A DNA stretch of 64,000 nt, from contig NZ_STGF01000013.1 in NCBI RefSeq assembly GCF_005222705.1, positions 1 to 64,000 on the forward strand. Direction: 5' to 3'. Under the pieces are notes generated by a model that saw only the letters and a list, made by a program, of their open reading frames with translations, made no database searches and was not told where the DNA came from. This document shows positions 8,147 through 16,009 of the stretch, one piece after another (positions within the stretch are counted from its first letter, which is position 1; every line of letters starts with the position of its first letter). The position numbers and the translations under genes are program-made. This stretch comes from Paenibacillus sp. SY21-1 (GTDB lineage: Bacteria; Bacillota; Bacilli; Paenibacillales; Paenibacillaceae).

Positions 8147-10027
8147 CTAGACCATAATTTTGCACAGATCGTTTGTGAACTCAACCGGGTCCTGCAGAGG
8201 CAGTCCCTCGATCAGCAGCGCCTGGCTGTACAGCAGGTTCGTATACAGGCCAAACTTCTCCTGATCGCCCGCATGCGCCGTTTTCAGCGACTCGAATACC
8301 GGGTGGTTGACGTTGATTTCAAGCACCTTGTCGGCCTTGACATCCTGTCCGTTCGGCATCGCCTTCAGAATCTTCTCCATCTCAATCGTAAGCTCGCCGT
8401 CGGCGGTCAGACATACCGGATGGCTGCGCAGACGCTTCGACGCCTTAACGGCCGTTACCTTGCCGCCAAGAATCGCATTCATCTGCTCGAACAGATCCTT
8501 CGTTTCGTTCTGCTCCTCTTCCGACTGCTTATCGTTCTCGTCCGGCTCGATGCCAAGATCGCCGCTCGATACGGATTTAAATTCCTTCTCCTTGTATTGC
8601 GCAATCATCTTGATAGCGAACTCGTCGATATCATCGGTCAGATACAGAATTTCATAGCCTTTATCCTTAACAAGCTCGGTCTGAGGCAGCTTCTCCAGAC
8701 GGTCAATCGACTCGCCCGAGGCGTAATAAATATACTTCTGCTCTTCCGGCATGCCCGATACATACTCGTCCAGCGTAACGAGCTTCTTCTCCTTGGAGGA
8801 GTTGAACAGAAGCAGATCCTGCAGATCCTCCTTGTGCATGCCATAATCATTGTAGACGCCAAACTTCAGCTGGCGGCCGAACGAAGCGTAGAAGCGCTCG
8901 TACTTCTCGCGCTCGTCCTTAACGAGGCTTTGCAGTTGGCCTTTAATTTTGTTTTTGATGTTTTTGGCGATCAGCTTTAGCTGGCGATCATGCTGCAGCA
9001 GCTCGCGGGAAATGTTCAAAGACAAATCCTCGGAATCGACCATACCCTTCACGAAGCTGAAGTAATCAGGCAGCAGGTCGCCGCATTTTTCCATAATCAG
9101 CACGCCGTTGGAATACAGCTCAAGCCCCTTCTCGTATTCCTTCGTGTAATAATCAAAAGGCGTGTTTTCCGGGATGTACAAAATCGCATTATACACGACT
9201 GCGCCGTCCGCGCTAATATGTACATGCTTCAGCGGCTTGTCGAAGCCATAACGCTTTTCGTTGTAGAACTGCTCGTAGTCGGCATCGGTCAGCTCATTTT
9301 TGTTGCGGCGCCAGATCGGCACCATGCTGTTGACGGTTTGCTCCTCGACATAGCTTTCCAGCTCCTTGTCGTCGCCTTCCGCCGGACGTTGGCCGGTGAT
9401 GTCCATTTTAATCGGGTAGCGGATGAAGTCGGAATATTTTTTAATAATCGCGCGAAGGCGATATTGCTCAAGAAACTCGTCGTAGTTGTCATCCTCCGAG
9501 TTCTCCTTGATTTTCAGCACAATCTCCGTACCAACGGCATCCTTCTCCGCCGGCTCGATTGTATAGCCTTCCGCCCCTTGGGAAACCCATTTGTAAGCTT
9601 GCTCGCTTCCTAGCGGCTTAGTCGTTACGGTTACTTCATCGGCAACCATAAACGCGGAGTAGAAGCCTACGCCGAACTGGCCGATAATGTTGTGACCGTC
9701 CTTCAGCTCATTCTCCTTCTTAAAAGCAAGCGAGCCGCTCTTGGCGATTACGCCCAGATTGTTCTCCAGCTCCTCTTCGGTCATGCCGATGCCTGTGTCG
9801 GTAAGCGTAAGGGTACGCTTGTCCTTGTCAGCCGACACTTTAATGAAGTAATCATCTTTGTTAAAGACCAATTGGTCATCTGTAAGCGCTTTGTAATAAA
9901 TTTTGTCGATAGCATCGCTGGAGTTGGAAATCAATTCTCTGAGAAAAATCTCTCTCTGCGTGTAAATGGAGTTAATCATCATTTCCAGCAAGCGTTTGGA
10001 TTCTGCCTGGAACTGCTTTTGAACCAC
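8147..10027 (-). CDS. htpG: Molecular chaperone HtpG (Hsp90 family)
   Basis: This 626-residue protein is a full-length bacterial Hsp90, an ATP-driven cytosolic dimeric chaperone. The N-terminal GHKL ATPase motifs are all visible: ELISNSSDAIDKI in the first 45 residues, DTGIGMT, and GQFGVGFYSAFMV. They are followed by the middle client-binding domain (SLNISRELLQ) and the C-terminal dimerisation domain. The start is taken as the GTG at 10027, because an AGAGGAG ribosome-binding site lies about ten bases upstream. An in-frame TTG at 10057 would lie upstream of that site. The gene stands alone, with its own promoter and a perfect CIRCE operator between promoter and gene. HrcA control is therefore expected, unlike Bacillus subtilis, where htpG is not in the CIRCE regulon. 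Confidence 0.97.
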   Translation of the reverse strand: MVQKQFQAESKRLLEMMINSIYTQREIFLRELISNSSDAIDKIYYKALTDDQLVFNKDDYFIKVSADKDKRTLTLTDTGIGMTEEELENNLGVIAKSGSLAFKKENELKDGHNIIGQFGVGFYSAFMVADEVTVTTKPLGSEQAYKWVSQGAEGYTIEPAEKDAVGTEIVLKIKENSEDDNYDEFLEQYRLRAIIKKYSDFIRYPIKMDITGQRPAEGDDKELESYVEEQTVNSMVPIWRRNKNELTDADYEQFYNEKRYGFDKPLKHVHISADGAVVYNAILYIPENTPFDYYTKEYEKGLELYSNGVLIMEKCGDLLPDYFSFVKGMVDSEDLSLNISRELLQHDRQLKLIAKNIKNKIKGQLQSLVKDEREKYERFYASFGRQLKFGVYNDYGMHKEDLQDLLLFNSSKEKKLVTLDEYVSGMPEEQKYIYYASGESIDRLEKLPQTELVKDKGYEILYLTDDIDEFAIKMIAQYKEKEFKSVSSGDLGIEPDENDKQSEEEQNETKDLFEQMNAILGGKVTAVKASKRLRSHPVCLTADGELTIEMEKILKAMPNGQDVKADKVLEINVNHPVFESLKTAHAGDQEKFGLYTNLLYSQALLIEGLPLQDPVEFTNDLCKIMV

Positions 10028-10061
10028 GGATAAAACTCCTCTCAATTGTAAAATCAATTCG

Positions 10062-10088
10062 TTAGCACTCGAATCAACCGAGTGCTAA
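10062..10088. promoter_or_regulatory. CIRCE element (HrcA operator) of htpG
   Basis: TTAGCACTC (10062-10070), nine bases, GAGTGCTAA (10080-10088). Both 9-bp arms match the CIRCE consensus exactly. It begins about 12 bases downstream of the -10 box, the usual position for HrcA repression. Confidence 0.95.
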
Positions 10089-10099
10089 ACCCTACCTTT

Positions 10100-10128
10100 T
10101 ATATAACATATATGATATTGCCAGTCAA
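10100..10128 (-). promoter_or_regulatory. Sigma-A promoter of htpG
   Basis: On the minus strand TTGACT (10123-10128) and TATATA (10100-10105) are separated by 17 bp. The CIRCE element lies immediately downstream. Confidence 0.85.
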
Positions 10129-10155
10129 TGCCGGAATAAAAACCTAAAATTCCGA

Positions 10156-10184
10156 TTGACTAAGTTGGTTTATTTTGCTACTAT
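10156..10184 (+). promoter_or_regulatory. Sigma-A promoter of the sulfonate transporter operon
   Basis: TTGACT (10156-10161), 17 bp, TACTAT (10179-10184). It is followed after 11 bp by the inverted repeat shared with ssuD. Confidence 0.8.
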
Positions 10185-10195
10185 CTTTTCATAAA

Positions 10196-10211
10196 GTGAA
10201 TATTTATTCAC
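10196..10211. promoter_or_regulatory. Putative TetR-type operator, copy 1 (tau operon)
   Basis: GTGAATATTTATTCAC is a perfect 7-2-7 inverted repeat, at about +5 to +20 of the predicted transcript. A near-identical copy with the same spacing occurs in front of ssuD at 14211-14226. A TetR-family gene lies in the same cluster. Confidence 0.75.
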
Positions 10212-10275
10212 GAAACAAGCGCAAACGGCTGTCGCCCCCTAGCGGAGGCGCAGCCAAGGAGGTGAATCATGCTTC

Positions 10276-11046
10276 ATGCTGACGCGTCATTGGCCAATCT
10301 CGCTCCTTGCTGTAGGAGCCGTTCTGCTGCTCTGGTGGCTGGCAACGTTCGCGGGCTGGGTTAACCCGTTATTTGTCCCCTCGCCGGCCAAGGTCTGGTT
10401 GGCGCTGAAGGAAATCGTTACGGAGGGCTACAAGGACAACTCGCTGCTCTCCCACATCGGAGCCAGCATGAAGCGCCTGCTGCTCGCATTCCTCGTCACA
10501 CTCGCAACCGCCATACCGTTTGGATTGCTGAGCGGCTACTTTATGCGCGTTCGCGCGTTGATCGAGCCATTCATTGAATTTTACCGGCCGCTCCCTCCTC
10601 TTGCCTACTACACTATGCTTGTGCTGTGGCTCGGAATTGGCGATGCTTCCAAAATCGCTCTGCTTGCGCTTGCAGGCTTTGCCCCGCTTTACCTTGCCGT
10701 CGTCTCCGGCGTAGCCCGGATTCCGCGCGACCGAATTGCCGGAGCGCGCTCGCTCGGAGCGAATGGCGGCTCTTTATTTGCTCACGTCATTTTTCCATCC
10801 TGTCTGCCGGACATATTCACAGGCATCCGCACCGCACTCGGCATGACGTATACGACGCTTGTGGCAGCCGAAATGGTCGCCGCCGTCTCGGGACTGGGAT
10901 GGCTGGTGCTTGATGCCAGCAAGTTTTTGCGCAGCGATGTTATTTTTGCAGGGATTATTCTTATGGGCGCTATCGCCATCGCAATCGACTTATCGGTTCG
11001 TTTGCTGGAGCGAGCGCTTGTGCCCTGGATTGGCAAAGATTTATAA
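10276..11046 (+). CDS. tauC: Sulfonate/taurine ABC transporter permease (TauC/SsuC family)
   Basis: This 256-residue inner-membrane permease has several hydrophobic helices, beginning at residues 6-27, and the cytoplasmic coupling loop typical of binding-protein-dependent permeases (AGARSLGANG followed by VIFPSCLPDIFTG). It forms the membrane channel for uptake of alkanesulfonates or taurine, working with the binding protein and ATPase encoded directly downstream. The ATG at 10276 is the only start in frame, and an AGGAGG site lies 12 bases upstream. An out-of-frame ATG at 10269 sits closer to that site. As the first gene of a three-gene operon it is controlled by the promoter and inverted repeat upstream. 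Confidence 0.88.
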   Translation: MLTRHWPISLLAVGAVLLLWWLATFAGWVNPLFVPSPAKVWLALKEIVTEGYKDNSLLSHIGASMKRLLLAFLVTLATAIPFGLLSGYFMRVRALIEPFIEFYRPLPPLAYYTMLVLWLGIGDASKIALLALAGFAPLYLAVVSGVARIPRDRIAGARSLGANGGSLFAHVIFPSCLPDIFTGIRTALGMTYTTLVAAEMVAAVSGLGWLVLDASKFLRSDVIFAGIILMGAIAIAIDLSVRLLERALVPWIGKDL

Positions 11047-11080
11047 GGCGGACATACGATGATCGAGGAGAGATGTTATT

Positions 11081-12091
11081 ATGGCGAAATCGAAAAAATG
11101 GGGAATTGCGCTAACGGCGCTTATCACGACTGCGGCCTTGGCGCTATCCGGCTGCGCCGCCAAAGAACGCGGAAGCGCCCTGCCTAAGGAAGTTACGATC
11201 GGCTATCAGGTCATTCCGAATGCGGAGCTTTTAGTCAAAACAAACGGTTTGGCGGAGAAGCATTTTCCCGATGTGAAAATCAACTGGAAGCCCTTCGACT
11301 CCGGCAGGGATGTGAATACGGCCATTGCGTCAGGCAGCATTGACCTTGGCTTGGCGGGAACGGTTCCGGTTGCGATCGGCATTGCCAACAAGCTTCCGTA
11401 CAAGGTGTACTACTTGCATGATATTATCGGCGCTGCCGAGTCCTTGGCCGTGCGGGACGATGCGGGAGCGAAGCAGGTTAACGAGCTCGTTGGCAAAAAG
11501 GTAGCCACTCCGTTCGGCTCCACGGCGCATTTCAGCCTGCTGTCCGCGCTAAAGCTTGCCGGGGTGGACGCCGGATCGGTAACCGTGCTTGACCTGCAGC
11601 CGCAAGACATTCTTGCCGCCTGGCAGCGCAAAGACATCGATGCCGCTTTTGTCTGGAATCCCGTGCTCGCCAAACTTCTTGACGACGGAGGAAGCCCGAT
11701 CGTAACCGCCGAGGAGCTATCCAAGCAAGGAGCCATAACGGCCGATGTTGGCCTTGTACATCATGATTTCGCCGAAAAATATCCCGACTTCGTCAAAGAA
11801 TACGTTAGCGTGCTCGATAGCGCCGTTCAGGCCTATCGCGACAATCCCGAGCAGGTCGCCGAGGCGCTGGCGCCCGTACTGAGCACCGATGCGGCAGATG
11901 CGCTTGAGCAGACCAAGCAGCTTGTATGGCTCACCTCCGCCGAGCAGGCTGAAGCGCAGTATTTGGGAACGAGCAAGAGCGAAAGCGGCTTTGCCGATGT
12001 TTTGAAAGAAACCGGAGATTTTCTCGCGGAGCAGAAACAAATTCAGACCGCTCCGGAGCTGACCGAGTTTCAGGAAGCCATATTTCGTTAG
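11081..12091 (+). CDS. tauA: Taurine/sulfonate-binding lipoprotein (TauA family)
   Basis: The 336-residue protein has a lipoprotein signal peptide with lipobox LSGC, so it is anchored outside the membrane. The mature part follows the TauA pattern closely: WKPFDSGRDVNTAIASG, VATPFGSTAHFSLLSAL, and LQPQDILAAWQRKDIDAAFVW. The TauA likeness is stronger than any likeness to SsuA, which suggests taurine or a similar short sulfonate as ligand, though ligand choice cannot be fixed from motifs. It follows the permease by 34 bp with a good ribosome-binding site, and precedes the ATPase by 15 bp. The gene order, permease first, differs from tauABC of enteric bacteria. Confidence 0.9.
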   Translation: MAKSKKWGIALTALITTAALALSGCAAKERGSALPKEVTIGYQVIPNAELLVKTNGLAEKHFPDVKINWKPFDSGRDVNTAIASGSIDLGLAGTVPVAIGIANKLPYKVYYLHDIIGAAESLAVRDDAGAKQVNELVGKKVATPFGSTAHFSLLSALKLAGVDAGSVTVLDLQPQDILAAWQRKDIDAAFVWNPVLAKLLDDGGSPIVTAEELSKQGAITADVGLVHHDFAEKYPDFVKEYVSVLDSAVQAYRDNPEQVAEALAPVLSTDAADALEQTKQLVWLTSAEQAEAQYLGTSKSESGFADVLKETGDFLAEQKQIQTAPELTEFQEAIFR

Positions 12092-12106
12092 AAGGAGGCG
12101 AGCGCT

Positions 12107-12937
12107 ATGAGCGCATCGACGGCCCAGACGCTGCATAGCTTTAGCGACGAGCAGGAACGAAGACAGCAGGCAAGCACAATCGCAGTATCGGTTAAAGACG
12201 CAGCGCTTAGCTTCAGGCACGGCAAGGGGCTTAGAGAAATACTGTCGGGCATTACGCTGGACATCGCCGAAGGCGAATTCGTCGTCGTGCTTGGCGCCTC
12301 CGGCAGCGGCAAAACGTCCTTGCTGCGCCTGCTGGCCGGCTATGAACAGGCTACGGCGGGAGAGGTAATCGTACTCGGTCATGCTTCCCCGCAGCCGAAT
12401 CAAGCCGTTGGCGTCGTCTTTCAGCATGCCAATCTTTTTCCTTGGCTGACCGTCCAGCGCAATGCGGAGTTTGGCCTCAAAATGAAAAAGCTTCCAAAGG
12501 GCGAACGGGAAGCAATTGCCGCAAACACGCTGGCCGGGGTCGGGCTCGGCGATTTCCGCCACTACATGCCGTTCCAATTGTCCGGAGGCATGAAGCAAAG
12601 GGCCGCCATCGCCAGAACGCTCGCCGCCGATCCAAAGCTGATTCTGATGGATGAGCCGTTCGGCGCTCTGGACGCCCTTACCCGCGAGCAACTGCAAGCG
12701 TTGGTTAAAACGATGTGGCGGCAAAACAAAAAAACGATATTTTTCATTACCCATGACGTAGACGAAGCGCTCTATCTCGGAACGCGCATCATCGTCATCA
12801 GCGGCTCCCCGGGCAGCATCGGGGTCGATCAGGCCAACCCGCTCGCCAGCCAGTCAGACAGCGGCGCCGAGTTGCGGCAGCATCCCGATTACGCTGCCGA
12901 AAGACTGCGGCTTATGCAAGCTTTACACGGTTACTAG
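12107..12937 (+). CDS. tauB: Sulfonate/taurine ABC transporter ATP-binding protein
   Basis: This 276-residue protein is the ATPase that drives the importer. It shows Walker A (GASGSGKTS), Q-loop (VFQHANLFPW), signature (LSGGMKQRAAIAR), Walker B (LILMDEPFGALD) and the switch histidine (FFITHDVDEAL). This matches the nitrate/sulfonate/taurine ATPase family. The N-terminal 25 residues before the ABC core are longer than usual. It is the last gene of the operon and ends before a strong terminator shared with the convergent ssuD. Confidence 0.92.
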   Translation: MSASTAQTLHSFSDEQERRQQASTIAVSVKDAALSFRHGKGLREILSGITLDIAEGEFVVVLGASGSGKTSLLRLLAGYEQATAGEVIVLGHASPQPNQAVGVVFQHANLFPWLTVQRNAEFGLKMKKLPKGEREAIAANTLAGVGLGDFRHYMPFQLSGGMKQRAAIARTLAADPKLILMDEPFGALDALTREQLQALVKTMWRQNKKTIFFITHDVDEALYLGTRIIVISGSPGSIGVDQANPLASQSDSGAELRQHPDYAAERLRLMQALHGY

Positions 12938-13029
12938 GCACCGGCACTGGCGGCAACGCTAACCGTTTCGCGATGAAAAATATGCCGATTTAAAGGATGA
13001 AACGTAAAAACCCTTGTCTTGGAGCAATA

Positions 13030-13080
13030 AAATCCCTGCGCAGCCGGCCTTGCGACCGATTGCTCAGGGATTTCTTTTTT
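13030..13080 (+). terminator. Terminator between tauB and convergent ssuD
   Basis: An AAATCCCTG/CAGGGATTT stem (13030-13038 with 13065-13073) is followed on the plus strand by an almost pure T run. On the minus strand the T run is shorter, so it may act in both directions. Confidence 0.8.
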
Positions 13081-14186
13081 TACTTGCCTGACTGGTAGTG
13101 GTAAGCGACTATTTCCCCTTTGGCCGAAGCTTCCGCGCCGCCTTTCAGCTTGGGGAACAAAAGCTCTGCAACGCGATAGGACTCCTCCAAATGCGGATAG
13201 CCCGAAAGGATAAACGTATCGATGCCAATCGCCTCGTACTCCCTTATTCGTTCGGCAACGCTGTCAGGATCGCCTACAAGCGCCGTTCCCGCTCCGCCCC
13301 GAACCAACCCGATGCCCGCCCACAGATTGGGTCCAATCACCAGCCTGCTGCGGTCTCCTCCATGCAGCTCGGCCATTCTTCGCTGCCCCTGGGAATCCAT
13401 GCGGGCGTACACTTGCTGCGCCTTCGCAATCGTTTCATCATCGAGATGTTTAATGAGCTCATGGGCTGCCTGCCAAGCTTCCTCCGCACTCTCCCTTACG
13501 ATAATATGCAAGCGCATGCCGAAGCGCATCGTTCGCCCCCGCGTCTCCGCCTTCGCCCGTACCGCATCGAGCTTCTCCTTCACCTGCTCCAACGGCTCGC
13601 CCCAGGTCAAATACATCTCTGCATGCTCTACGGCAACGTCTATGGCCGCAGGCGAGGAGCCGCCCAAATACACGGGCGGATGAGGCGACTGATAGGGCGG
13701 GTAAAAGCCGTACGCATCCTTGATACGGATATGCTCGCCTTCCAGGCTTACCCGCTCCCCGCGGAGCAGCCCCCGCCATACGCGCATAAACTCATCCGTC
13801 AGCTCATATCGCTCGCTGTGCGAAAGAAACAATCCATCCGCCTCCAGCTCTTCAGGATCGCCGCCCGCCACAACATTAATGAGCAGCCTGCCCTCCGAAT
13901 GTCGATCGAAGGTGGACGCCATGCGCGCCGCCAATGCCGGGGACATCAGGCCGGGACGCACGGCAACAAGAAATTTCAGCGTTTTTGTAGCCGCAGCGAG
14001 CATAGAAGCAAGCACCCAGGAGTCCTCGCAGGATCGGCCGGTTGGCAGCAGCACTCCCGCATAGCCAAGCTCGTCCGCAGCCATGGCGATCTGCTTGAAA
14101 TAGGTTAGCGACGTTGTTCTTGCTCCTTTGCCCGTACCGATATAACGTCCATCTCCATAAGTGGGAATAAACCAGAACACATCCAT
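13080..14186 (-). CDS. ssuD: FMNH2-dependent alkanesulfonate monooxygenase
   Basis: This 368-residue luciferase-fold enzyme splits alkanesulfonates into aldehyde and sulfite using reduced flavin, releasing sulfur for growth. SsuD features are present along its length: FWFIPTYGDGRY at the N-terminus, VLLPTGRSCEDSWVLAS, FLVAVRPGLMSP, and GRLLINVVAGGDPEEL. The length is close to the usual 380. It is convergent with the transporter operon and is transcribed from its own promoter, which carries the same inverted repeat as the transporter promoter. No flavin reductase (SsuE) is encoded nearby, so reduced flavin must come from another locus. Confidence 0.93.
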   Translation of the reverse strand: MDVFWFIPTYGDGRYIGTGKGARTTSLTYFKQIAMAADELGYAGVLLPTGRSCEDSWVLASMLAAATKTLKFLVAVRPGLMSPALAARMASTFDRHSEGRLLINVVAGGDPEELEADGLFLSHSERYELTDEFMRVWRGLLRGERVSLEGEHIRIKDAYGFYPPYQSPHPPVYLGGSSPAAIDVAVEHAEMYLTWGEPLEQVKEKLDAVRAKAETRGRTMRFGMRLHIIVRESAEEAWQAAHELIKHLDDETIAKAQQVYARMDSQGQRRMAELHGGDRSRLVIGPNLWAGIGLVRGGAGTALVGDPDSVAERIREYEAIGIDTFILSGYPHLEESYRVAELLFPKLKGGAEASAKGEIVAYHYQSGK

Positions 14187-14210
14187 CGTCTTGTCACTCC
14201 TCGGCTTATA

Positions 14211-14226
14211 GCGAATAAATATTCAC
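14211..14226. promoter_or_regulatory. Putative TetR-type operator, copy 2 (ssuD)
   Basis: GCGAATAAATATTCAC, read on the minus strand as GTGAATATTTATTCGC, differs by one base from the repeat at 10196-10211. It lies about 11 bp downstream of the -10 box, the same geometry as at the transporter promoter. Confidence 0.75.
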
Positions 14227-14237
14227 CTTGTGACAAT

Positions 14238-14266
14238 AGATTAATGGATCAATCCCCACTTGTCAA
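14238..14266 (-). promoter_or_regulatory. Sigma-A promoter of ssuD
   Basis: On the minus strand TTGACA (14261-14266), 17 bp, TAATCT (14238-14243), followed by the inverted repeat. Confidence 0.8.
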
Positions 14267-14315
14267 CACGGAATTAGCCCTATCCCATTAGGCTCCGTCC
14301 TGCAAACAACGGCGG

Positions 14316-14912
14316 CTACCGGTCCCGCAGCAAAAGCTGAAGCGCACTTTCAGCAATACCCGAGGAAAGCTCGGGCGTACCCGGTATATCATGAAGCGTC
14401 AGCCCCTCCATCATGGAGACGTAAATAAGCGCAAGCTCCATCGATGCTCCGGAAACGATTTCTCCCCTCTGCTGTCCATCCTCAATAATGGCGGCTATCG
14501 GTCGCAAGTTGTCTTTAAATTTGGCGCTAACCGCCTGCTTCAGGCGCTCCGGAATCGTCTCGGAGGTTCTCGCGTGCTGGAGCAAAGTCGTTATCGCCCA
14601 CTCCCTTTTATTCAGCCAGTTTACCGTGTACCAGGACAGCCTGTCCTTTGCGCTTCCCGCCTGCCCCCATGCCTCTTCGGCAAAGTCACGATATTCCTGC
14701 TGTCCGCGATGCAGCAGCGCTTCAAAAATGTCTTCCTTCGATGAAAAATATTTATATATATTGCCTACGCTGACCCCGGCCATTTCGGCAATATCGGCAA
14801 CCTTTGTCGCGGACAGGCCTCTCCGCGCGATGACCGTCAGCGCAGAATCGAGAATTTGGCTCGTTCGCTCCGCTCGCAGCTGCTGGTCCTTCTCCTTGTT
14901 TCTTGGCGACAT
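14316..14912 (-). CDS. TetR/AcrR-family repressor, likely regulator of the sulfonate genes
   Basis: The 198-residue protein has the TetR DNA-binding domain in its first 65 residues, with the helix-turn-helix VADIAEMAGVSVGNIYKYF, followed by an all-helical ligand-binding domain of usual size. It is encoded immediately upstream of ssuD in the same orientation, 130 bp away. The ATG at 14912 follows GGGAGGCG. Its own upstream region shows no copy of the 7-2-7 repeat, so it may not be autoregulated. Two operators with identical placement at the flanking promoters make it the likely repressor of both. The inducer could be a sulfonate. Sulfur genes in Bacillota are more often controlled by CymR or S-box elements. 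Confidence 0.85.
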   Translation of the reverse strand: MSPRNKEKDQQLRAERTSQILDSALTVIARRGLSATKVADIAEMAGVSVGNIYKYFSSKEDIFEALLHRGQQEYRDFAEEAWGQAGSAKDRLSWYTVNWLNKREWAITTLLQHARTSETIPERLKQAVSAKFKDNLRPIAAIIEDGQQRGEIVSGASMELALIYVSMMEGLTLHDIPGTPELSSGIAESALQLLLRDR

Positions 14913-15150
14913 GGTGTCTGCGCCTCCCTCTCTTCGCTGCTATCCTTTCTTGCTATAACGCTTTAGCCTATTATAGCACTTCTCCCGGCAGGCCGCCGAA
15001 AGGGGGCATCAAGGCCATTCAAAGCGTGCCCGATTACAGCCAGAGGGAGCGCAACGCCAAGGTGAACCGACTACGTAGCCCCTTGGCACAGCGCATTTCG
15101 ATCCGCGAATCTTAGACAAAAGGTAGCAAAATAGTATCCTTTTCAAAAAC

Positions 15151-15183
15151 AAAAAAGCCCCGCGGCTTTATCGCCGCAGAGGC
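15151..15183 (-). terminator. Rho-independent terminator after the FhuF-like gene
   Basis: On the minus strand a GC-rich GCCTCTGCGGC/GCCGCGGGGC stem, with minor bulges, is followed by six T residues. Confidence 0.75.
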
Positions 15184-15195
15184 CATGCAAGAAGC

Positions 15196-16008
15196 TTACG
15201 GCTTGCCTGCAAGCATCCGTACCCGTTCTTCATCGCTTATTTTGGGACATGTGGAGCAATAGCCCTCGCTCTGACCGCGCCGGTTCGCCTTATAGGCAAG
15301 ACAACAGTACCTGCGTACCAGAACAGGCTCGATCCGCTGCAGCATGGCATGCTCAAATCGGCGCAGCTTGAACGCAAGCTTGTTGCCTGTCTTCGGCTCG
15401 AATACCGCCGCCCGGTCCAGACGGATCAGCTCCCGCCGTCGCCCGGATTGGACGAACGCATTCTCTTGCTCGATACGCGCATACATCATTTGCACATTAT
15501 GCGAGATCAAAGACCACATGATCTGCACGCTCGCTCCCGTATGTGACGCCACCGCTGCAACCAGCTGTCCGACATGCTGCTGCATGTAAGCCGAATATTC
15601 GTTTATTGCTTCGCTGCGCTCCTCGTCGGACTCTACAGGAAGCAGCAGCGAAGACGTCATCAGCGTCGTTTCGTATGCCATTGTCCCCGACGGCGTCAAG
15701 CTGAACCGTACCGCTTCAGGTGAAGCGGCGAGCCTGAGGTCGTACAGGCTGGCGGCAGCCAGCAAGCCCATGCAAAACACCGAATACCGCTTGGCGAACA
15801 AGGTTCCCACCACGACAGACTCAGGCCTCCCCAGCAGAACAGCCTGCTGCTCCAGAACGTCGGGACGCCGCTTTTCGTCCATCAGCTCCGAGACGGAGTG
15901 CGGAAAGCGGACCTCCTCCCCTTGCCGAAGCGTTGTCGCGCAGTGCCGAAGCAAAAAAGCCGCCGCCTCCTGCATTTGCGCATAAGACGGCTGTCTCTCC
16001 CGCTCCAT
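15196..16008 (-). CDS. FhuF-like siderophore-iron reductase
   Basis: This 270-residue cytosolic protein is related to FhuF and to the C-terminal part of IucA/IucC. The C-terminus carries the FhuF-type cysteine cluster, CC then C-x2-C (RRYCCLAYKA ... YCSTCP), which binds a [2Fe-2S] centre. Such proteins reduce ferric iron carried by imported siderophores so that it can be released. It begins one base after the stop codon of the siderophore-binding protein, so the two are translationally coupled, and a terminator follows. Expression should therefore follow the Fur-controlled gene upstream. Confidence 0.75.
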   Translation of the reverse strand: MERERQPSYAQMQEAAAFLLRHCATTLRQGEEVRFPHSVSELMDEKRRPDVLEQQAVLLGRPESVVVGTLFAKRYSVFCMGLLAAASLYDLRLAASPEAVRFSLTPSGTMAYETTLMTSSLLLPVESDEERSEAINEYSAYMQQHVGQLVAAVASHTGASVQIMWSLISHNVQMMYARIEQENAFVQSGRRRELIRLDRAAVFEPKTGNKLAFKLRRFEHAMLQRIEPVLVRRYCCLAYKANRRGQSEGYCSTCPKISDEERVRMLAGKP

Positions 16009-16009
16009 T

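Noticed and set aside
8144..10033. Long plus-strand frames opposite htpG
   Set aside because: They are antisense shadows of a clear HtpG coding sequence and have no start signals or family motifs.
14316..14912. TetR gene as part of the iron cluster upstream
   Set aside because: The matching repeats occur at the sulfonate promoters and not near the iron genes, and a terminator separates it from them.
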